Shown: positions 10,511 to 20,053 of the stretch, piece after piece
How the letters are laid out: the number at the start of each line of letters is the position of its first letter
Numbering within the stretch: the first letter of the stretch is position 1
NCBI RefSeq assembly: GCF_027460065.1
Contig: NZ_JAPYZZ010000001.1
Location: forward strand, 438,864 to 502,863
Origin: Martinezella rhizogenes
GTDB lineage: Bacteria; Pseudomonadota; Alphaproteobacteria; Rhizobiales; Rhizobiaceae
Direction: 5' to 3'
Length of the DNA stretch: 64,000 nucleotides
The notes under the pieces: generated by a model
What the model was told of the DNA's origin: nothing
The model's database searches: none
The model's input: the letters and a program-made list of their open reading frames with translations, nothing else
Program-made: the position numbers and the translations under genes

Positions 10511-11425
10511 ATGGCAAAAGCGCAGGTAATAAAACAGGCCCTCTCCTATTCTTCGTGGCCGCTCGTCTTCATCGGCGGCCTCTTGGGATCCTATTTCGCT
10601 TTCGCAGGCAGCCATCCGATCACTGCCTTTCTGGCTGTTTATGCGGGCGCGGTTCTGAGCCTGTTTCTTCTTGAGCGCTATATTCCCTATGAAGTCGAAT
10701 GGCTTGAGGGTGACGGCGAGACCATGACCAGCATCGGCCACACGCTTTTGACCAAGGGGCTTGTGCAGCTCGCTGCAGCCGCATCGGCAATCTTCCCGAT
10801 GCTGGCCGCCAATGTGCTGCAGCCGCTGGCGGCAATGCGTTTCGACCTGTGGCCATCGCATCTGCCAATGGTGGTTCAGGTCGCGCTTGCGGTGACGATT
10901 GCCGAATTCGGTCTCTACTGGGCCCATCGCATCGCGCATGAAACCGTGTTCTTCTGGCGCTTCCATGCGCTGCATCACAGTGTCGTGCGGCTCTGGGTCG
11001 TGAATACCGGTCGGTTCCATGTGGCCGATTCCCTGTTCAAGATCGCGCTCAGCCAGATTCCGCTCTATTTCATGGGTGCGCCGCTTCAGGTCTTCTGGTG
11101 GCTGGGTGCCGTGACCGCATTCATCGGTATCTTGACCCATTGCAACGTCGATATGAAAACGGGGCTGCTCGACTACGTCTTCAGCACCCCGCGCCTGCAC
11201 CGCTGGCACCATTCAAAGCAGCTTCCGGAAGGCAATACCAATTACGGCGAGAATCTCGTCATCTTCGATATCCTCTTCGGGTCCTACCATAACCCCGACC
11301 GGCCCTCTTCCACCGATATCGGCATCAAGGGTGAGATCGCGAAGGGTTTTGTGCCGCAGCTGCTGCAACCCTTCACCAAAGAGGGCGTCCGCCAGATCAT
11401 CGGCAAAGACAAGAAGGTAAACTGA
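10511..11425 (+). CDS. sterol desaturase / fatty acid hydroxylase family membrane protein
   Basis: The 304-residue protein has several hydrophobic segments and the histidine boxes of di-iron membrane hydroxylases: HRIAHE, HALHHS and HRWHHS. It probably oxidises a lipid or carotenoid-like substrate in the membrane; the exact substrate cannot be inferred. The chosen ATG at 10511 gives a short cytoplasmic leader before the first membrane segment. The frame is open to an ATG at 10427, which would add 28 Arg-rich residues; neither start has a strong ribosome site. It is convergent with the MmcQ-like gene six bases away. Confidence 0.85.
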   Translation: MAKAQVIKQALSYSSWPLVFIGGLLGSYFAFAGSHPITAFLAVYAGAVLSLFLLERYIPYEVEWLEGDGETMTSIGHTLLTKGLVQLAAAASAIFPMLAANVLQPLAAMRFDLWPSHLPMVVQVALAVTIAEFGLYWAHRIAHETVFFWRFHALHHSVVRLWVVNTGRFHVADSLFKIALSQIPLYFMGAPLQVFWWLGAVTAFIGILTHCNVDMKTGLLDYVFSTPRLHRWHHSKQLPEGNTNYGENLVIFDILFGSYHNPDRPSSTDIGIKGEIAKGFVPQLLQPFTKEGVRQIIGKDKKVN

Positions 11426-11431
11426 CGGAAA

Positions 11432-11806
11432 TCACAGGCGAGGCGCGGTATCGATCTCGATGCCCAGTTCGCCCCGCAGTTTTTTGGTCAAGCCGGCTGC
11501 GACAAGCTCGTAGGAACGGCGCACATAGTGCTGCAACTCTTCCTGTTCGAGCGGCGAATGATCGCCAATCGACACCCATTTGCGTTTGGCGAAATAGGGT
11601 GCCTGAGCGATGCCTTCGAGCGAGGTGAGGATTTCAAAGCTCTCTTCCGAGCATTTCACCACCAGCCGCCAGTCGTCCCGTTCGCCCAGCACGGCAAAAA
11701 CCTTGTCGCCCACCTTGGCGACATGGGAATCCCATTGATCGACAAAACGCACGCCCGGCCATTCGCCAAGCACCCTATCGAATGTCTTGCGATCGAAAAG
11801 GGTCAT
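11432..11806 (-). CDS. MmcQ/YjbR-like protein
   Basis: The 124-residue protein matches the YjbR/MmcQ fold (CyaY-like): FDRVLGEWPGV near the N-terminus, KVFAVLGE, and KRKWVSIGDHSP. The family is often called DNA-binding but no biochemical role is settled. The ATG at 11806 overlaps the coaBC stop in ATGA, indicating translational coupling behind coaBC. A longer frame upstream is just coaBC read out of frame. Confidence 0.85.
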   Translation of the reverse strand: MTLFDRKTFDRVLGEWPGVRFVDQWDSHVAKVGDKVFAVLGERDDWRLVVKCSEESFEILTSLEGIAQAPYFAKRKWVSIGDHSPLEQEELQHYVRRSYELVAAGLTKKLRGELGIEIDTAPRL

Positions 11807-13008
11807 GCGAGTTTCTCCGCGATAAGGGCTGCCAGACGTTTTGCGACTTCCGCCTTGTCGAGATCCGGCCATGCCTCGACACCATCAGCCGAAATGATCT
11901 TCACACTGTTGCGGTCTCCGCCCATGATGCCGGTTTCCGCCGACACGTCATTGGCGACGATATAATCTGCGCCCTTGCGTTCCAGCTTGGCGCGGCCGTT
12001 TTTCTCGACATCCTGCGTTTCGGCAGCAAAACCCACCACCAGCCTGGGGCGCTTTTCATGGTGGCCGACGGTCTTGAGAATATCCGGATTTTCCGTCAGC
12101 TGCAGGGACGGCGGCGCGTCACCCGGCTGCTTCTTGATCTTTTGTTGCGAGGAACCTGCCACGCGCCAGTCGGCGACCGCGGCGACCATGACGGCGATAT
12201 CGGCCGGAAGCCTCGAGATCACCGCATCGCGCATCTCCTCGGCACGCTCGACATGGATCGTCGTCACCCCGGCGGGATCGGCTATGGTCACGGGGCCGGA
12301 AACCAGCGTAACCTCTGCCCCCAATGCCGCGAGAGCCGCTGCGATGGCATGGCCCTGCTTGCCGGAGGAGCGGTTGGCAATATACCGCACGGGATCGATC
12401 GGCTCGTGCGTAGGCCCTGATGTGATGATCGCCGTTTTGCCTTTGAGCGGCTTCGGCCTGCCATCCAGCAGCGACTCGACGGCTTCTACGATCTGCAAAG
12501 GCTCCGCCATGCGGCCAAGGCCGCCCTCGCCCTTCTCCGCCATTTCGCCGGCCATGGGCCCGATGAAAAACACGCCATCCTTCTTCAGCGTTTCGACATT
12601 GCGTATCGTTGGTTTTGCCGACCACATTTTTGGATTCATGGCCGGCGCAGCCAGCACCTTGCGATCCGTCGCGAGAAGGATCGTGGAAGCGAGATCGTCG
12701 GCGAGGCCATTCGCCATCTTCGCCATCAGATCGGCGGTAGCGGGTGCCACCAGCACGAGATCGCAATCGCGCGCCAGCCTGATATGGCCGACATCCTGCT
12801 CGTCCTGCCTGGAAAACAGCTCGGTGAAGACATGGGTGGCAGACAATGCGCCAACAGCGAGCGGGGTGATAAATTCCTGCGCGCCCTTTGTCATGACAGG
12901 CGTGACCTTGGCGCCGCGCTCCTTCAGGCGGCGGATGAGATCAAGGCTCTTATAGGCCGCGATGCCGCCGGAGATGATGAGGAGAATATGTTTGCCTGAA
13001 AGCGTCAT
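11803..13008 (-). CDS. coaBC: bifunctional phosphopantothenoylcysteine decarboxylase / phosphopantothenate-cysteine ligase
   Basis: CoaBC makes 4'-phosphopantetheine for coenzyme A in two steps. The 401-residue protein has an N-terminal flavin domain (CoaC) with active-site H75 (GHIRLAR) and the PAMN motif at 122-125, then a CoaB ligase domain with SGPTHEPIDPVRYIANRSSG. The substrate-clamp segment reads GEMAEKGEGGLGRM (about 154-167): the cysteine that is C158 in E. coli is absent and the loop is one residue longer. The rest of both active sites looks intact. It is followed by the coupled MmcQ-like gene, and a hairpin sits just before its start. Confidence 0.95.
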   Translation of the reverse strand: MTLSGKHILLIISGGIAAYKSLDLIRRLKERGAKVTPVMTKGAQEFITPLAVGALSATHVFTELFSRQDEQDVGHIRLARDCDLVLVAPATADLMAKMANGLADDLASTILLATDRKVLAAPAMNPKMWSAKPTIRNVETLKKDGVFFIGPMAGEMAEKGEGGLGRMAEPLQIVEAVESLLDGRPKPLKGKTAIITSGPTHEPIDPVRYIANRSSGKQGHAIAAALAALGAEVTLVSGPVTIADPAGVTTIHVERAEEMRDAVISRLPADIAVMVAAVADWRVAGSSQQKIKKQPGDAPPSLQLTENPDILKTVGHHEKRPRLVVGFAAETQDVEKNGRAKLERKGADYIVANDVSAETGIMGGDRNSVKIISADGVEAWPDLDKAEVAKRLAALIAEKLA

Positions 13009-13020
13009 GATGCCGGACCA

Positions 13021-13042
13021 GTTTCCCGTTTCACCGGGAAAC
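13021..13042 (-). other. hairpin immediately upstream of coaBC
   Basis: Perfect 8-base arms (GTTTCCCG and CGGGAAAC) with a 6-base loop end 12 bases before the coaBC ATG and 37 bases after the prfC stop. No T-run follows on the minus strand, so a simple terminator is unlikely; a role in prfC mRNA processing or in coaBC translation is possible. Confidence 0.5.
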
Positions 13043-13078
13043 TAAGCCCTTGGCATACAAAGTGCAATCCGGCTGATG

Positions 13079-14662
13079 TCACGCCGCCTTGGCGACGTGA
13101 TATTCCTTGATCGCGACCATCTTGATCGCCGGAAAACGCTCTGCTTCGTAACGCAGCGAGAAGGCGTCCTGTGCCAGAAATACCGGATCGCCATCCAGAT
13201 CGCGGGCGATATCGCCGCGCTTGACGTTGAGGAACTTGTCCATTTCCGCCGGCTGATCGGATGAAATCCAGCGGCAGACGGAAAAGCGCGACATTTCGAA
13301 GGAAACCGGCAGGCCGTATTCACCCATCAACCGTTCCTTCAATACGTCCAGCTGCAGCGCGCCAACGACGCCGACGATGGCCGGCGAACCGTCTTCGGGC
13401 GAAAAGAGCTGCACGACGCCTTCTTCCGCCATCTGCTGCAGGGCTTCCTTCAGCTTCTTCGCCTTCATCGCATCCTCCAGTCGCACGCGGCGCAGGATTT
13501 CCGGCGAGAAGTTCGGAACGCCCTGGAAGACAAGGTTTTCGCCTTCGGTCAGCGTATCACCGATGCGCAGCGTGCCGTGGTTGGGAATGCCAACCACATC
13601 GCCCGCAAAGGCGGTATCGGCCAGCTGACGCTGCGAGGCGAAGAAGAATTGCGGCGCGGTGAGCCCCATCAGCTTGCCGGTGCGTGCCAGTCGCGCCTTC
13701 ATGCCGCGCTCCAGCTTGCCGGAGCAGATGCGGGCAAAGGCAATGCGGTCTCGGTGGTTCGGGTCCATATTGGCCTGAATCTTGAAAACAAATGCCGTCA
13801 TCTTGTCTTCGGCCGCATGCACGGTGCGGGTATCCGCCACCTGATCGCGCGGCGGCGGCGCAAAATCGCCAAGCGCATTGATTAGGTCACGCACACCGAA
13901 ATTGCGCAGTGCCGAACCGAAGAAGACCGGCGTCATGTGACCTTCGAGAAAGGCCTGGCGGTCGAAAGGACGGCAGGCTTCCAGCGCCAGTTCCGTTTCT
14001 TCGATAAAGACCTTGCGTTCGTTTTCCGGCAGACGGTCTGCGACCGCCTGCGGGCCGTTCACGGGCAATCCATCCACCTGGGTATCGTTGCCACGGAACG
14101 TATTCTCGGCGAGATTATAGGCGCCGCAGAAGCTCTTCGCGCGTCCGACCGGCCAGGTGATCGGCGCAGTATCAAGCGCCAGCTTCTCCTCGACCTCGTC
14201 CAATATCTCGAAGGGGTCGCGGCTTTCGCGGTCCATCTTGTTGATGAAAGTGATGATCGGGATATCGCGCATGCGGCAGACTTCGAAGAGCTTCAGCGTG
14301 CGCGGCTCAATACCCTTGGCGGCATCGATGACCATGATCGCCGCATCCACCGCCGTCAGCGTGCGGTAGGTATCGTCAGCAAAGTCTTCGTGGCCGGGCG
14401 TATCGAGAATGTTGAAGACGCGGTCGTTATATTCAAAGGTCATGACCGAGGTGACGACCGAAATGCCGCGCTCGCGCTCGATCTTCATCCAGTCCGAACG
14501 GGTCTGGATACGATCCTTCTTCGCCTTCACCTCGCCGGCAAGCTGGATCGCTCCGCCGAACAGCAGCAGTTTTTCGGTAAGCGTGGTCTTACCCGCATCC
14601 GGGTGCGCGATAATAGCAAAGGTGCGGCGGCGGGAGACCGCCTCGGCAAGTGTTTCGGCCAT
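13079..14662 (-). CDS. prfC: peptide chain release factor 3
   Basis: RF3 is a translational GTPase that recycles RF1/RF2 from the ribosome. The 527-residue protein has the G1 loop AHPDAGKTTLTE, G3 DTPGHEDF and G4 NKMDRESRDP near the N-terminus, and the RF3-specific GAVGALQLDVL-like segment (VVGALQLDVLKERL) near the C-terminus. AGGA precedes the ATG at 14662. It is divergent from dut. Confidence 0.97.
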   Translation of the reverse strand: MAETLAEAVSRRRTFAIIAHPDAGKTTLTEKLLLFGGAIQLAGEVKAKKDRIQTRSDWMKIERERGISVVTSVMTFEYNDRVFNILDTPGHEDFADDTYRTLTAVDAAIMVIDAAKGIEPRTLKLFEVCRMRDIPIITFINKMDRESRDPFEILDEVEEKLALDTAPITWPVGRAKSFCGAYNLAENTFRGNDTQVDGLPVNGPQAVADRLPENERKVFIEETELALEACRPFDRQAFLEGHMTPVFFGSALRNFGVRDLINALGDFAPPPRDQVADTRTVHAAEDKMTAFVFKIQANMDPNHRDRIAFARICSGKLERGMKARLARTGKLMGLTAPQFFFASQRQLADTAFAGDVVGIPNHGTLRIGDTLTEGENLVFQGVPNFSPEILRRVRLEDAMKAKKLKEALQQMAEEGVVQLFSPEDGSPAIVGVVGALQLDVLKERLMGEYGLPVSFEMSRFSVCRWISSDQPAEMDKFLNVKRGDIARDLDGDPVFLAQDAFSLRYEAERFPAIKMVAIKEYHVAKAA

Positions 14663-14751
14663 CTGACAAATCCTGTGAATTGCGGGCTATCTAGCGTTTC
14701 AGGCCCGCATTTGCAATTGACCTCGCCGCGATCTCGGCAAACTAATGCCGC

Positions 14752-15222
14752 ATGACCGTTCAAAACGACAATCGCCCCCCTCTTCGCCTCGTCCGTCTCC
14801 CCCATGGCGTTGGCCTCGATTTGCCGTCCTATGAAACTGGCGGCGCCGCCGGCATGGATCTACGCGCTGCGGTGCCCGCAGGTGAACCTCTTACCTTGAA
14901 ACCCGGCGAACGGGCGCTGGTGCCGACAGGCTTCGTTTTCGAGGTTCCTCAAGGGTATGAGGCGCAAATCCGCCCCCGCTCCGGTCTCGCGATCAAGAAC
15001 GGCATCACCTGCCTCAATTCTCCCGGCACGGTGGACAGCGATTATCGCGGCGAGGTGAAGGTCATTCTCGCCAATCTGGGGCAGGATGATTTCACCATTG
15101 AGCGCGGCATGCGCATCGCGCAGATGGTGATCGCGCCGGTGACGCAGGTGACCGTTCTCGAGGTCACGACGACTTCCGAAACGGCACGCGGCACCGGTGG
15201 TTTCGGTTCGACGGGGCTTTAA
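14752..15222 (+). CDS. dut: deoxyuridine 5'-triphosphate nucleotidohydrolase
   Basis: dUTPase hydrolyses dUTP to dUMP, preventing uracil incorporation and feeding dTMP synthesis. All five trimeric dUTPase motifs are present in 156 residues: [41 protein letters not shown] and the Gly-rich [10 protein letters not shown] tail. The start at 14752 is the only ATG before motif 1 that fits length. In many relatives dut is cotranscribed with coaBC; here it is separated from it by prfC on the other strand. Confidence 0.97.
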   Translation: MTVQNDNRPPLRLVRLPHGVGLDLPSYETGGAAGMDLRAAVPAGEPLTLKPGERALVPTGFVFEVPQGYEAQIRPRSGLAIKNGITCLNSPGTVDSDYRGEVKVILANLGQDDFTIERGMRIAQMVIAPVTQVTVLEVTTTSETARGTGGFGSTGL

Positions 15223-15300
15223 TCCGCAAGCTCGCATGATCCGATTGTTTTGACCCGGCAATTTCGCTATGGATTCAGCAAATTTCCTGGGAACACGATC

Positions 15301-15918
15301 ATGACGATGACCACCATTCTTGCCTATGCCACCGCCCTTTTTATCGCCGCGGCCATTCCCGGCCCCGGCATGACGGCAATCGTGGCGCGGGCGTTGGGGT
15401 CGGGCTTCCGTGAAACCTTCTTCATGGGCCTCGGTTTGATACTGGGCGACATGATCTACCTCACCGCCGTGATATTGGGGCTCGCCTTTGTGGCGCAGAC
15501 CTTTCAGGAAGCCTTCATGGTCCTGAAATTTGCAGGCGCAGCCTATCTGCTCTATATCGCCTGGAAGCTCTGGACCGCCGGCCTGCTGCCGCAGGATCTG
15601 AAGGCTAAAAAAAGTTCCAGCATGTCCATGTCGTTTCTGTCCGGCCTGCTAGTCACGCTCGGCAACCCAAAAACCATGCTGTTTTATGTGGCGCTGGTAC
15701 CAACGCTGATCGATATCCGCATGATCGGACCATCGGAATATGCGACACTTCTTGGCCTCACCTTCGTCGTGCTGATGGCCGTTCTCCTGCCTTACATCCT
15801 GCTTGCCGCCAAGGCGCGCAACCTGTTGAAACGGCCGAGCGCCTTAACGATCCTCAACCGTACGGCGGCCGGCATTCTGGCCGGAACGGCGACCATGATC
15901 GCAATCCGCAGCACCTGA
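15301..15918 (+). CDS. LysE/RhtB family amino-acid exporter
   Basis: The 205-residue, strongly hydrophobic protein has about six membrane segments and the family motif AAAIPGPGMTAIVARALGSG near the N-terminus, then LKFAGAAYLLYIAWKLW and GNPKTMLFY. LysE/RhtB proteins export amino acids such as lysine, homoserine or threonine; the substrate is not predictable. The start at 15301 begins right before the first membrane helix; upstream in-frame codons encode no typical N-terminus. It lies between dut and cysK on the same strand. Confidence 0.88.
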   Translation: MTMTTILAYATALFIAAAIPGPGMTAIVARALGSGFRETFFMGLGLILGDMIYLTAVILGLAFVAQTFQEAFMVLKFAGAAYLLYIAWKLWTAGLLPQDLKAKKSSSMSMSFLSGLLVTLGNPKTMLFYVALVPTLIDIRMIGPSEYATLLGLTFVVLMAVLLPYILLAAKARNLLKRPSALTILNRTAAGILAGTATMIAIRST

Positions 15919-16058
15919 AATAGATTCGTGCGCCTGCCCCATTTGCCGTAAAATTATTCCGGTCATTCCGCGATATTAGGACGAACGTTCGCTAGCCTGA
16001 GAGGGCTATTGCTCCTATTCTGCCGCTCAAACTTGCGGTCTTCATACAGGAGAACATC

Positions 16059-17027
16059 ATGCCCGAAGCCAGAAAGCCCGGACGCGGACGCGTCTATTCC
16101 TCGATCACGGAAACAATCGGCGACACCCCGATCGTGCGGCTCGACAAGCTGGCAAAGGAAAAGGGCGTGAAGGCCAATCTGCTCGCCAAGCTGGAGTTCT
16201 TCAACCCTATCGCCTCCGTGAAGGACCGCATCGGCGTTGCCATGATCGAAGCGCTTGAGGCGCAGGGAAAGATCACCGCCGGCAAGACCACGCTGGTGGA
16301 GCCTACCTCGGGCAATACGGGCATCGCGCTCGCCTTCGCTGCCGCCGCCAAGGGTTACAAGCTGATCCTCACCATGCCGGAAACCATGTCGGTGGAACGC
16401 AGAAAGATGCTGGCGCTGCTGGGTGCCGAACTGGTGCTGACCGAAGGCCCGAAGGGCATGAAGGGCGCTATCGCCAAGGCGCAGGAACTGGCCGAGACCC
16501 TGCCCGACGCCATCATTCCCCAACAATTTGAAAACCCCGCCAATCCGGATATTCACCGCAGGACCACGGCGGAGGAAATCTGGAACGACACCGACGGCAC
16601 GGTCGATATCCTCGTTTCCGGCATCGGCACCGGCGGCACGATTACTGGCACCGGTCAGGTTCTGAAATCGCGCAAGCCTGAAGTGAAGGTGATCGCGGTC
16701 GAGCCCGCCGACAGCCCGGTTCTTTCCGGCGGCAATCCCGGCCCGCACAAGATTCAGGGCATCGGCGCCGGCTTTGCACCCGCCATTCTCGACACGGGTG
16801 TGTATGATGAAATCGTCACCGTGACCAATGACGAGGCGTTTGAAATTGCGCGTCTGGCGGCACGGCTCGAAGGTGTGCCGGTCGGCATCTCCTCGGGTGC
16901 GGCACTGGCCGCGGCCATCAAGGTTGGCGCGCGTGAGGAAAATGCCGGCAAGAACATCGTCGTCATCATTCCTTCCTTCGCAGAACGTTATCTTTCGACC
17001 GCGCTTTTCGAAGGCCTTGGGCTTTAA
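16059..17027 (+). CDS. cysK: cysteine synthase A (O-acetylserine sulfhydrylase)
   Basis: CysK makes L-cysteine from O-acetylserine and sulfide using PLP. The 322-residue protein has the PLP lysine in [11 protein letters not shown], the substrate loop [11 protein letters not shown], and the phosphate-binding [13 protein letters not shown]. The C-terminal end [11 protein letters not shown]-like segment ([14 protein letters not shown]) is also typical. An AGGAGA ribosome site precedes the ATG. An intrinsic terminator follows at 17078. A CGAACGTTCG palindrome about 80 bases upstream may be regulatory but matches no motif I know. Confidence 0.97.
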   Translation: MPEARKPGRGRVYSSITETIGDTPIVRLDKLAKEKGVKANLLAKLEFFNPIASVKDRIGVAMIEALEAQGKITAGKTTLVEPTSGNTGIALAFAAAAKGYKLILTMPETMSVERRKMLALLGAELVLTEGPKGMKGAIAKAQELAETLPDAIIPQQFENPANPDIHRRTTAEEIWNDTDGTVDILVSGIGTGGTITGTGQVLKSRKPEVKVIAVEPADSPVLSGGNPGPHKIQGIGAGFAPAILDTGVYDEIVTVTNDEAFEIARLAARLEGVPVGISSGAALAAAIKVGAREENAGKNIVVIIPSFAERYLSTALFEGLGL

Positions 17028-17077
17028 ATTACGTTTTCGAGCGCGGCACGGTTGCGCCTGATTAACTGATATCCCGA

Positions 17078-17112
17078 TGTGCCGCCCGCCCCGCTGGCGG
17101 CACACCGTTTTT
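17078..17112 (+). terminator. intrinsic terminator of cysK
   Basis: A 9-base perfect stem (TGTGCCGCC with GGCGGCACA, 9-base loop) is followed by CCGTTTTT on the plus strand, 50 bases after the cysK stop. Confidence 0.8.
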
Positions 17113-17138
17113 GCGGTTAAGGCCCGAAGATCAATTTT

Positions 17139-18671
17139 CTAAGCCGCGACCGTCAGCCTCTCCCCCGCGATGCGGTAGGACACGGCTTCCGCCACATGGA
17201 TGCGACCGACGGTCTGCTTGCCATCCAGATCCGCAAGCGTGCGGGCAACCTTGAGAATGCGATGATAACCGCGCGCGGAAAACTTCATCCGCTCGGCGGC
17301 GTCGCGCAGCAATTGCAGCCCCGATGCATCCGGTTCGGCATATTTTTCGATCAGCGTCGTCGTGCAGCGAGCATTGGTGCGGATGGACGGGAACCCCGCC
17401 GCCGCATAACGCTCCTGCTGCGCAAGCCGCGCCTGGGCCACCCGGGCGGCGACCACAGCACTTGGCTCGGACGCGACGGGGCGGATGAGATCGGTCGCAG
17501 AAACGGCGGGAACGTCGATGCGAATATCGATACGATCCAGCAGAGGGCCGGAAATTCGGGCCTGATAATCGGTCACACAACGCGCACCTCTGGCACAGGT
17601 GAAGCCCGGCTCTCCCGCCATGCCGCAGCGACACGGGTTCATGGCAGCCACGAGCTGGATTTCGGCGGGATAGCTGACGCGATGATTGGCCCTTGCGATG
17701 ATGCATTCGCCGGTTTCCAGCGGCTGGCGTAACGCATCCAGCACCTGCGGCGAAAATTCCGGGAATTCATCCAGAAACAGGACGCCGTGATGGGCGAGCG
17801 AAGCCTCACCCGGTCTGGCACGCAACCCGCCGCCGATCAGCGCCGCCATGGTAGCGGAATGGTGCGGCGTGCGGAACGGTCTGCGGTCCGAGAGCTTGCC
17901 GCCTGATAATTGGCCGGCAATGGAATGAACCATCGACACTTCCAGCAGTTCCGCTACCTCCAGCGGCGGCAGGATGGAAGGCAGCCGAGCGGCGAGCATG
18001 GACTTGCCCGAACCGGGCGGCCCCACCATCAACAGATTATGGCCGCCGGCAGCCGCCACCTCCAAAGCGCGCCGGGCGCTTTCCTGTCCCTTGATATCGG
18101 CGAGATCCGGCAGATTGACCGGATTGGCGCGGATGGCGGGTGTGGGGCGCGACAGAAGCTGGGTGCCGCGAAAATGATTGGCAAGCGCAATGAGGCTGCG
18201 CGGGGCGAGAATATCAATGCCGGCGCCCGCCCAGGCCGCTTCCGGCCCGCTTTCAGCCGGGCAGATCAGCCCCCTGCCGAGCGCATTGGCGCCGATGGCC
18301 GCCGGCAGCGCACCCGAAACCATGCCGATCGTGCCATCGAGATTGAGTTCGCCGAGAACCACATACTGGCTGAGCGCTTCCGCCGGTATGGCGCCCAGTG
18401 CGGCCATGAGGCCGAGAGCGATGGGAAGATCGAAATGCGATCCTTCCTTCGGCAGATCGGCAGGCGCCAGATTGACGGTGACTTTTTTTGCCGGCAAGGC
18501 CAGACCCGAGGCGTGCAGCGCGGCCTGCACCCGCTCGCGGCTTTCGGCCACCGCCTTGTCCGGCAGGCCGACAATCTGGATGCCGATCTTGCCGGGTGCG
18601 ACCATGACCTGCACCTCGACGGGCACGCCCTCTATGCCCTGAAATGCAACCGTATTGACCCGTGCCACCAT
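17139..18671 (-). CDS. comM: YifB/ComM family Mg-chelatase-like AAA+ ATPase
   Basis: The 510-residue protein has an N-terminal Lon-like S5-fold domain (GLPDKAVAESRERVQAAL), an AAA+ module with Walker A GPPGSGKS (217-224) and Walker B FLDEFPEF (299-306), and a cysteine cluster NPCRCGM...C...C. ComM of naturally competent bacteria is a helicase for branch migration during recombination of transforming DNA; in other bacteria the role is unclear. The start at 18671 (MVARVNTVAFQG) is family-typical. It follows gshB on the same strand with a 183-base gap. Confidence 0.92.
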   Translation of the reverse strand: MVARVNTVAFQGIEGVPVEVQVMVAPGKIGIQIVGLPDKAVAESRERVQAALHASGLALPAKKVTVNLAPADLPKEGSHFDLPIALGLMAALGAIPAEALSQYVVLGELNLDGTIGMVSGALPAAIGANALGRGLICPAESGPEAAWAGAGIDILAPRSLIALANHFRGTQLLSRPTPAIRANPVNLPDLADIKGQESARRALEVAAAGGHNLLMVGPPGSGKSMLAARLPSILPPLEVAELLEVSMVHSIAGQLSGGKLSDRRPFRTPHHSATMAALIGGGLRARPGEASLAHHGVLFLDEFPEFSPQVLDALRQPLETGECIIARANHRVSYPAEIQLVAAMNPCRCGMAGEPGFTCARGARCVTDYQARISGPLLDRIDIRIDVPAVSATDLIRPVASEPSAVVAARVAQARLAQQERYAAAGFPSIRTNARCTTTLIEKYAEPDASGLQLLRDAAERMKFSARGYHRILKVARTLADLDGKQTVGRIHVAEAVSYRIAGERLTVAA

Positions 18672-18854
18672 GGCCTGCCCCCGCAAACCGGCCGCGTCAT
18701 CGGAACTTCATGTTCCATGGCGGCCACCCGCAAGCAACGTGCCACAGAGCAAAGAATAAAACAAGAACACCTAGAGAACAATTTCTCGCAGGCGATGTAT
18801 TTTAGTTGTATCGAGTTGTACGCATGGAACAAACCGGGAGCGATCGAGATCGCT

Positions 18855-19814
18855 TCAGAACTCCTGGGCGTCGCGTTTTTTCTCGATCGCATCCCACAGC
18901 AGGCTCGCCACATCGGCGCCGCCGAATTTGCGCACCTCGCGGATGCCGGTCGGTGAGGTGACGTTGATTTCCGTCATATAATCACCGATCACATCGATAC
19001 CGACGAAGAGGAAACCGCGCTCGCGTAGGGCAGGACCGATGCGGCGGCAGATTTCCTGTTCCCGCGCCGTCAGTTCCGTCGGCTCAGGCCGGCCACCGGC
19101 ATGCATGTTGGAGCGGGCGTCGTTTTCCGCCGGCACGCGGTTGATCGCGCCCACCGGCTCGCCATCCACCAGCAGGATGCGCTTGTCGCCCTTGCGGACA
19201 TCAGGCAGGTATTCCTGGGCGATATAGGGCTCGCGGAACATCTGGCCGAACATTTCCAGCAGGGAAGAGAAATTGCGGTCGTCACGCGCCGAATGGAAGA
19301 CACCTGCGCCGCCATTGCCGTAAAGCGGCTTGAGGATGATATCGCCCATCTCATTGCGGAAGCGGGCGATCTCGCTCACGTCCTTGGTGATCAGCGTCTT
19401 CGGCATCAGGTCGGCAAACTCGGTGACGAAAATCTTCTCCGGCGAATTGCGCACCCAGGCGGGATCATTGACCACAAGCGTTTTAGGATGAATGCGCTCG
19501 AGCAAGTGGGTCGATGTGATATAGGCCATGTCGAATGGCGGGTCCTGACGCAGATGGATGACATCCATGGTCGAAAGATCGACCCGCTCCGGCTCAGACA
19601 GGGAGAAATGATCGCCCTTGATGTCGCGCAGTTCCATCTGCTCGACGGTGGCGTAAATCTTGCCGTCGCGCATGGAAAGGCGCTCGGGCGTATAATGAAA
19701 CAGCCGGTATCCGCGCGCCTGCGCCTCAAGGCTGATGGCGAAGGTGGAGTCGCCGGCAATATTGATACCGGAGACATGATCCATCTGGATCGCGACGTTC
19801 TTGATCTTCGCCAT
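18855..19814 (-). CDS. gshB: glutathione synthase
   Basis: GshB joins gamma-glutamylcysteine and glycine using ATP. The 319-residue protein has the prokaryotic GshB N-terminus ([20 protein letters not shown]), the HLRQDPPFD motif, and the ATP-grasp elements [27 protein letters not shown] and [21 protein letters not shown] lies before the ATG at 19814, fixing the start. In many Rhizobiales gshB follows yraN directly; here the cupin, ugp genes and an acetyltransferase lie between them. Confidence 0.97.
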   Translation of the reverse strand: MAKIKNVAIQMDHVSGINIAGDSTFAISLEAQARGYRLFHYTPERLSMRDGKIYATVEQMELRDIKGDHFSLSEPERVDLSTMDVIHLRQDPPFDMAYITSTHLLERIHPKTLVVNDPAWVRNSPEKIFVTEFADLMPKTLITKDVSEIARFRNEMGDIILKPLYGNGGAGVFHSARDDRNFSSLLEMFGQMFREPYIAQEYLPDVRKGDKRILLVDGEPVGAINRVPAENDARSNMHAGGRPEPTELTAREQEICRRIGPALRERGFLFVGIDVIGDYMTEINVTSPTGIREVRKFGGADVASLLWDAIEKKRDAQEF

Positions 19815-20053
19815 GCACATCTTCCTCTTGCAGCATGCGGACGCTTCGCCGGTCCGCCCTGCCATTGCTCGCTTTTCAAGCCTCCCGGCAGGACCGGAAG
19901 AGACCCCGGAAATGCTTCAGAAAACCCTGAAGATGTAGGGCAGCGACCATTCAAACGCAACTGCTGCAAGCGATGGTTTGTGTGAGTTTTATTGAACCTT
20001 CACAATTGCGCCGGCGGAGCAGCACAGACCCGCCGGCCGGAGGTGAAACGGGT

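Noticed and set aside
16000-16020. CGAACGTTCG palindrome before cysK.
   Set aside because: A ten-base palindrome is common by chance and fits no regulator site that I know.
15963-17105. Long minus-strand open frame of about 380 codons opposite cysK.
   Set aside because: It lies almost wholly across cysK, has no family features and reflects the GC-rich antisense of that gene.
20010-20037. GC-rich dyad behind the cupin gene.
   Set aside because: There is no T-run and the arms are only eight bases, so terminator status is not supported.
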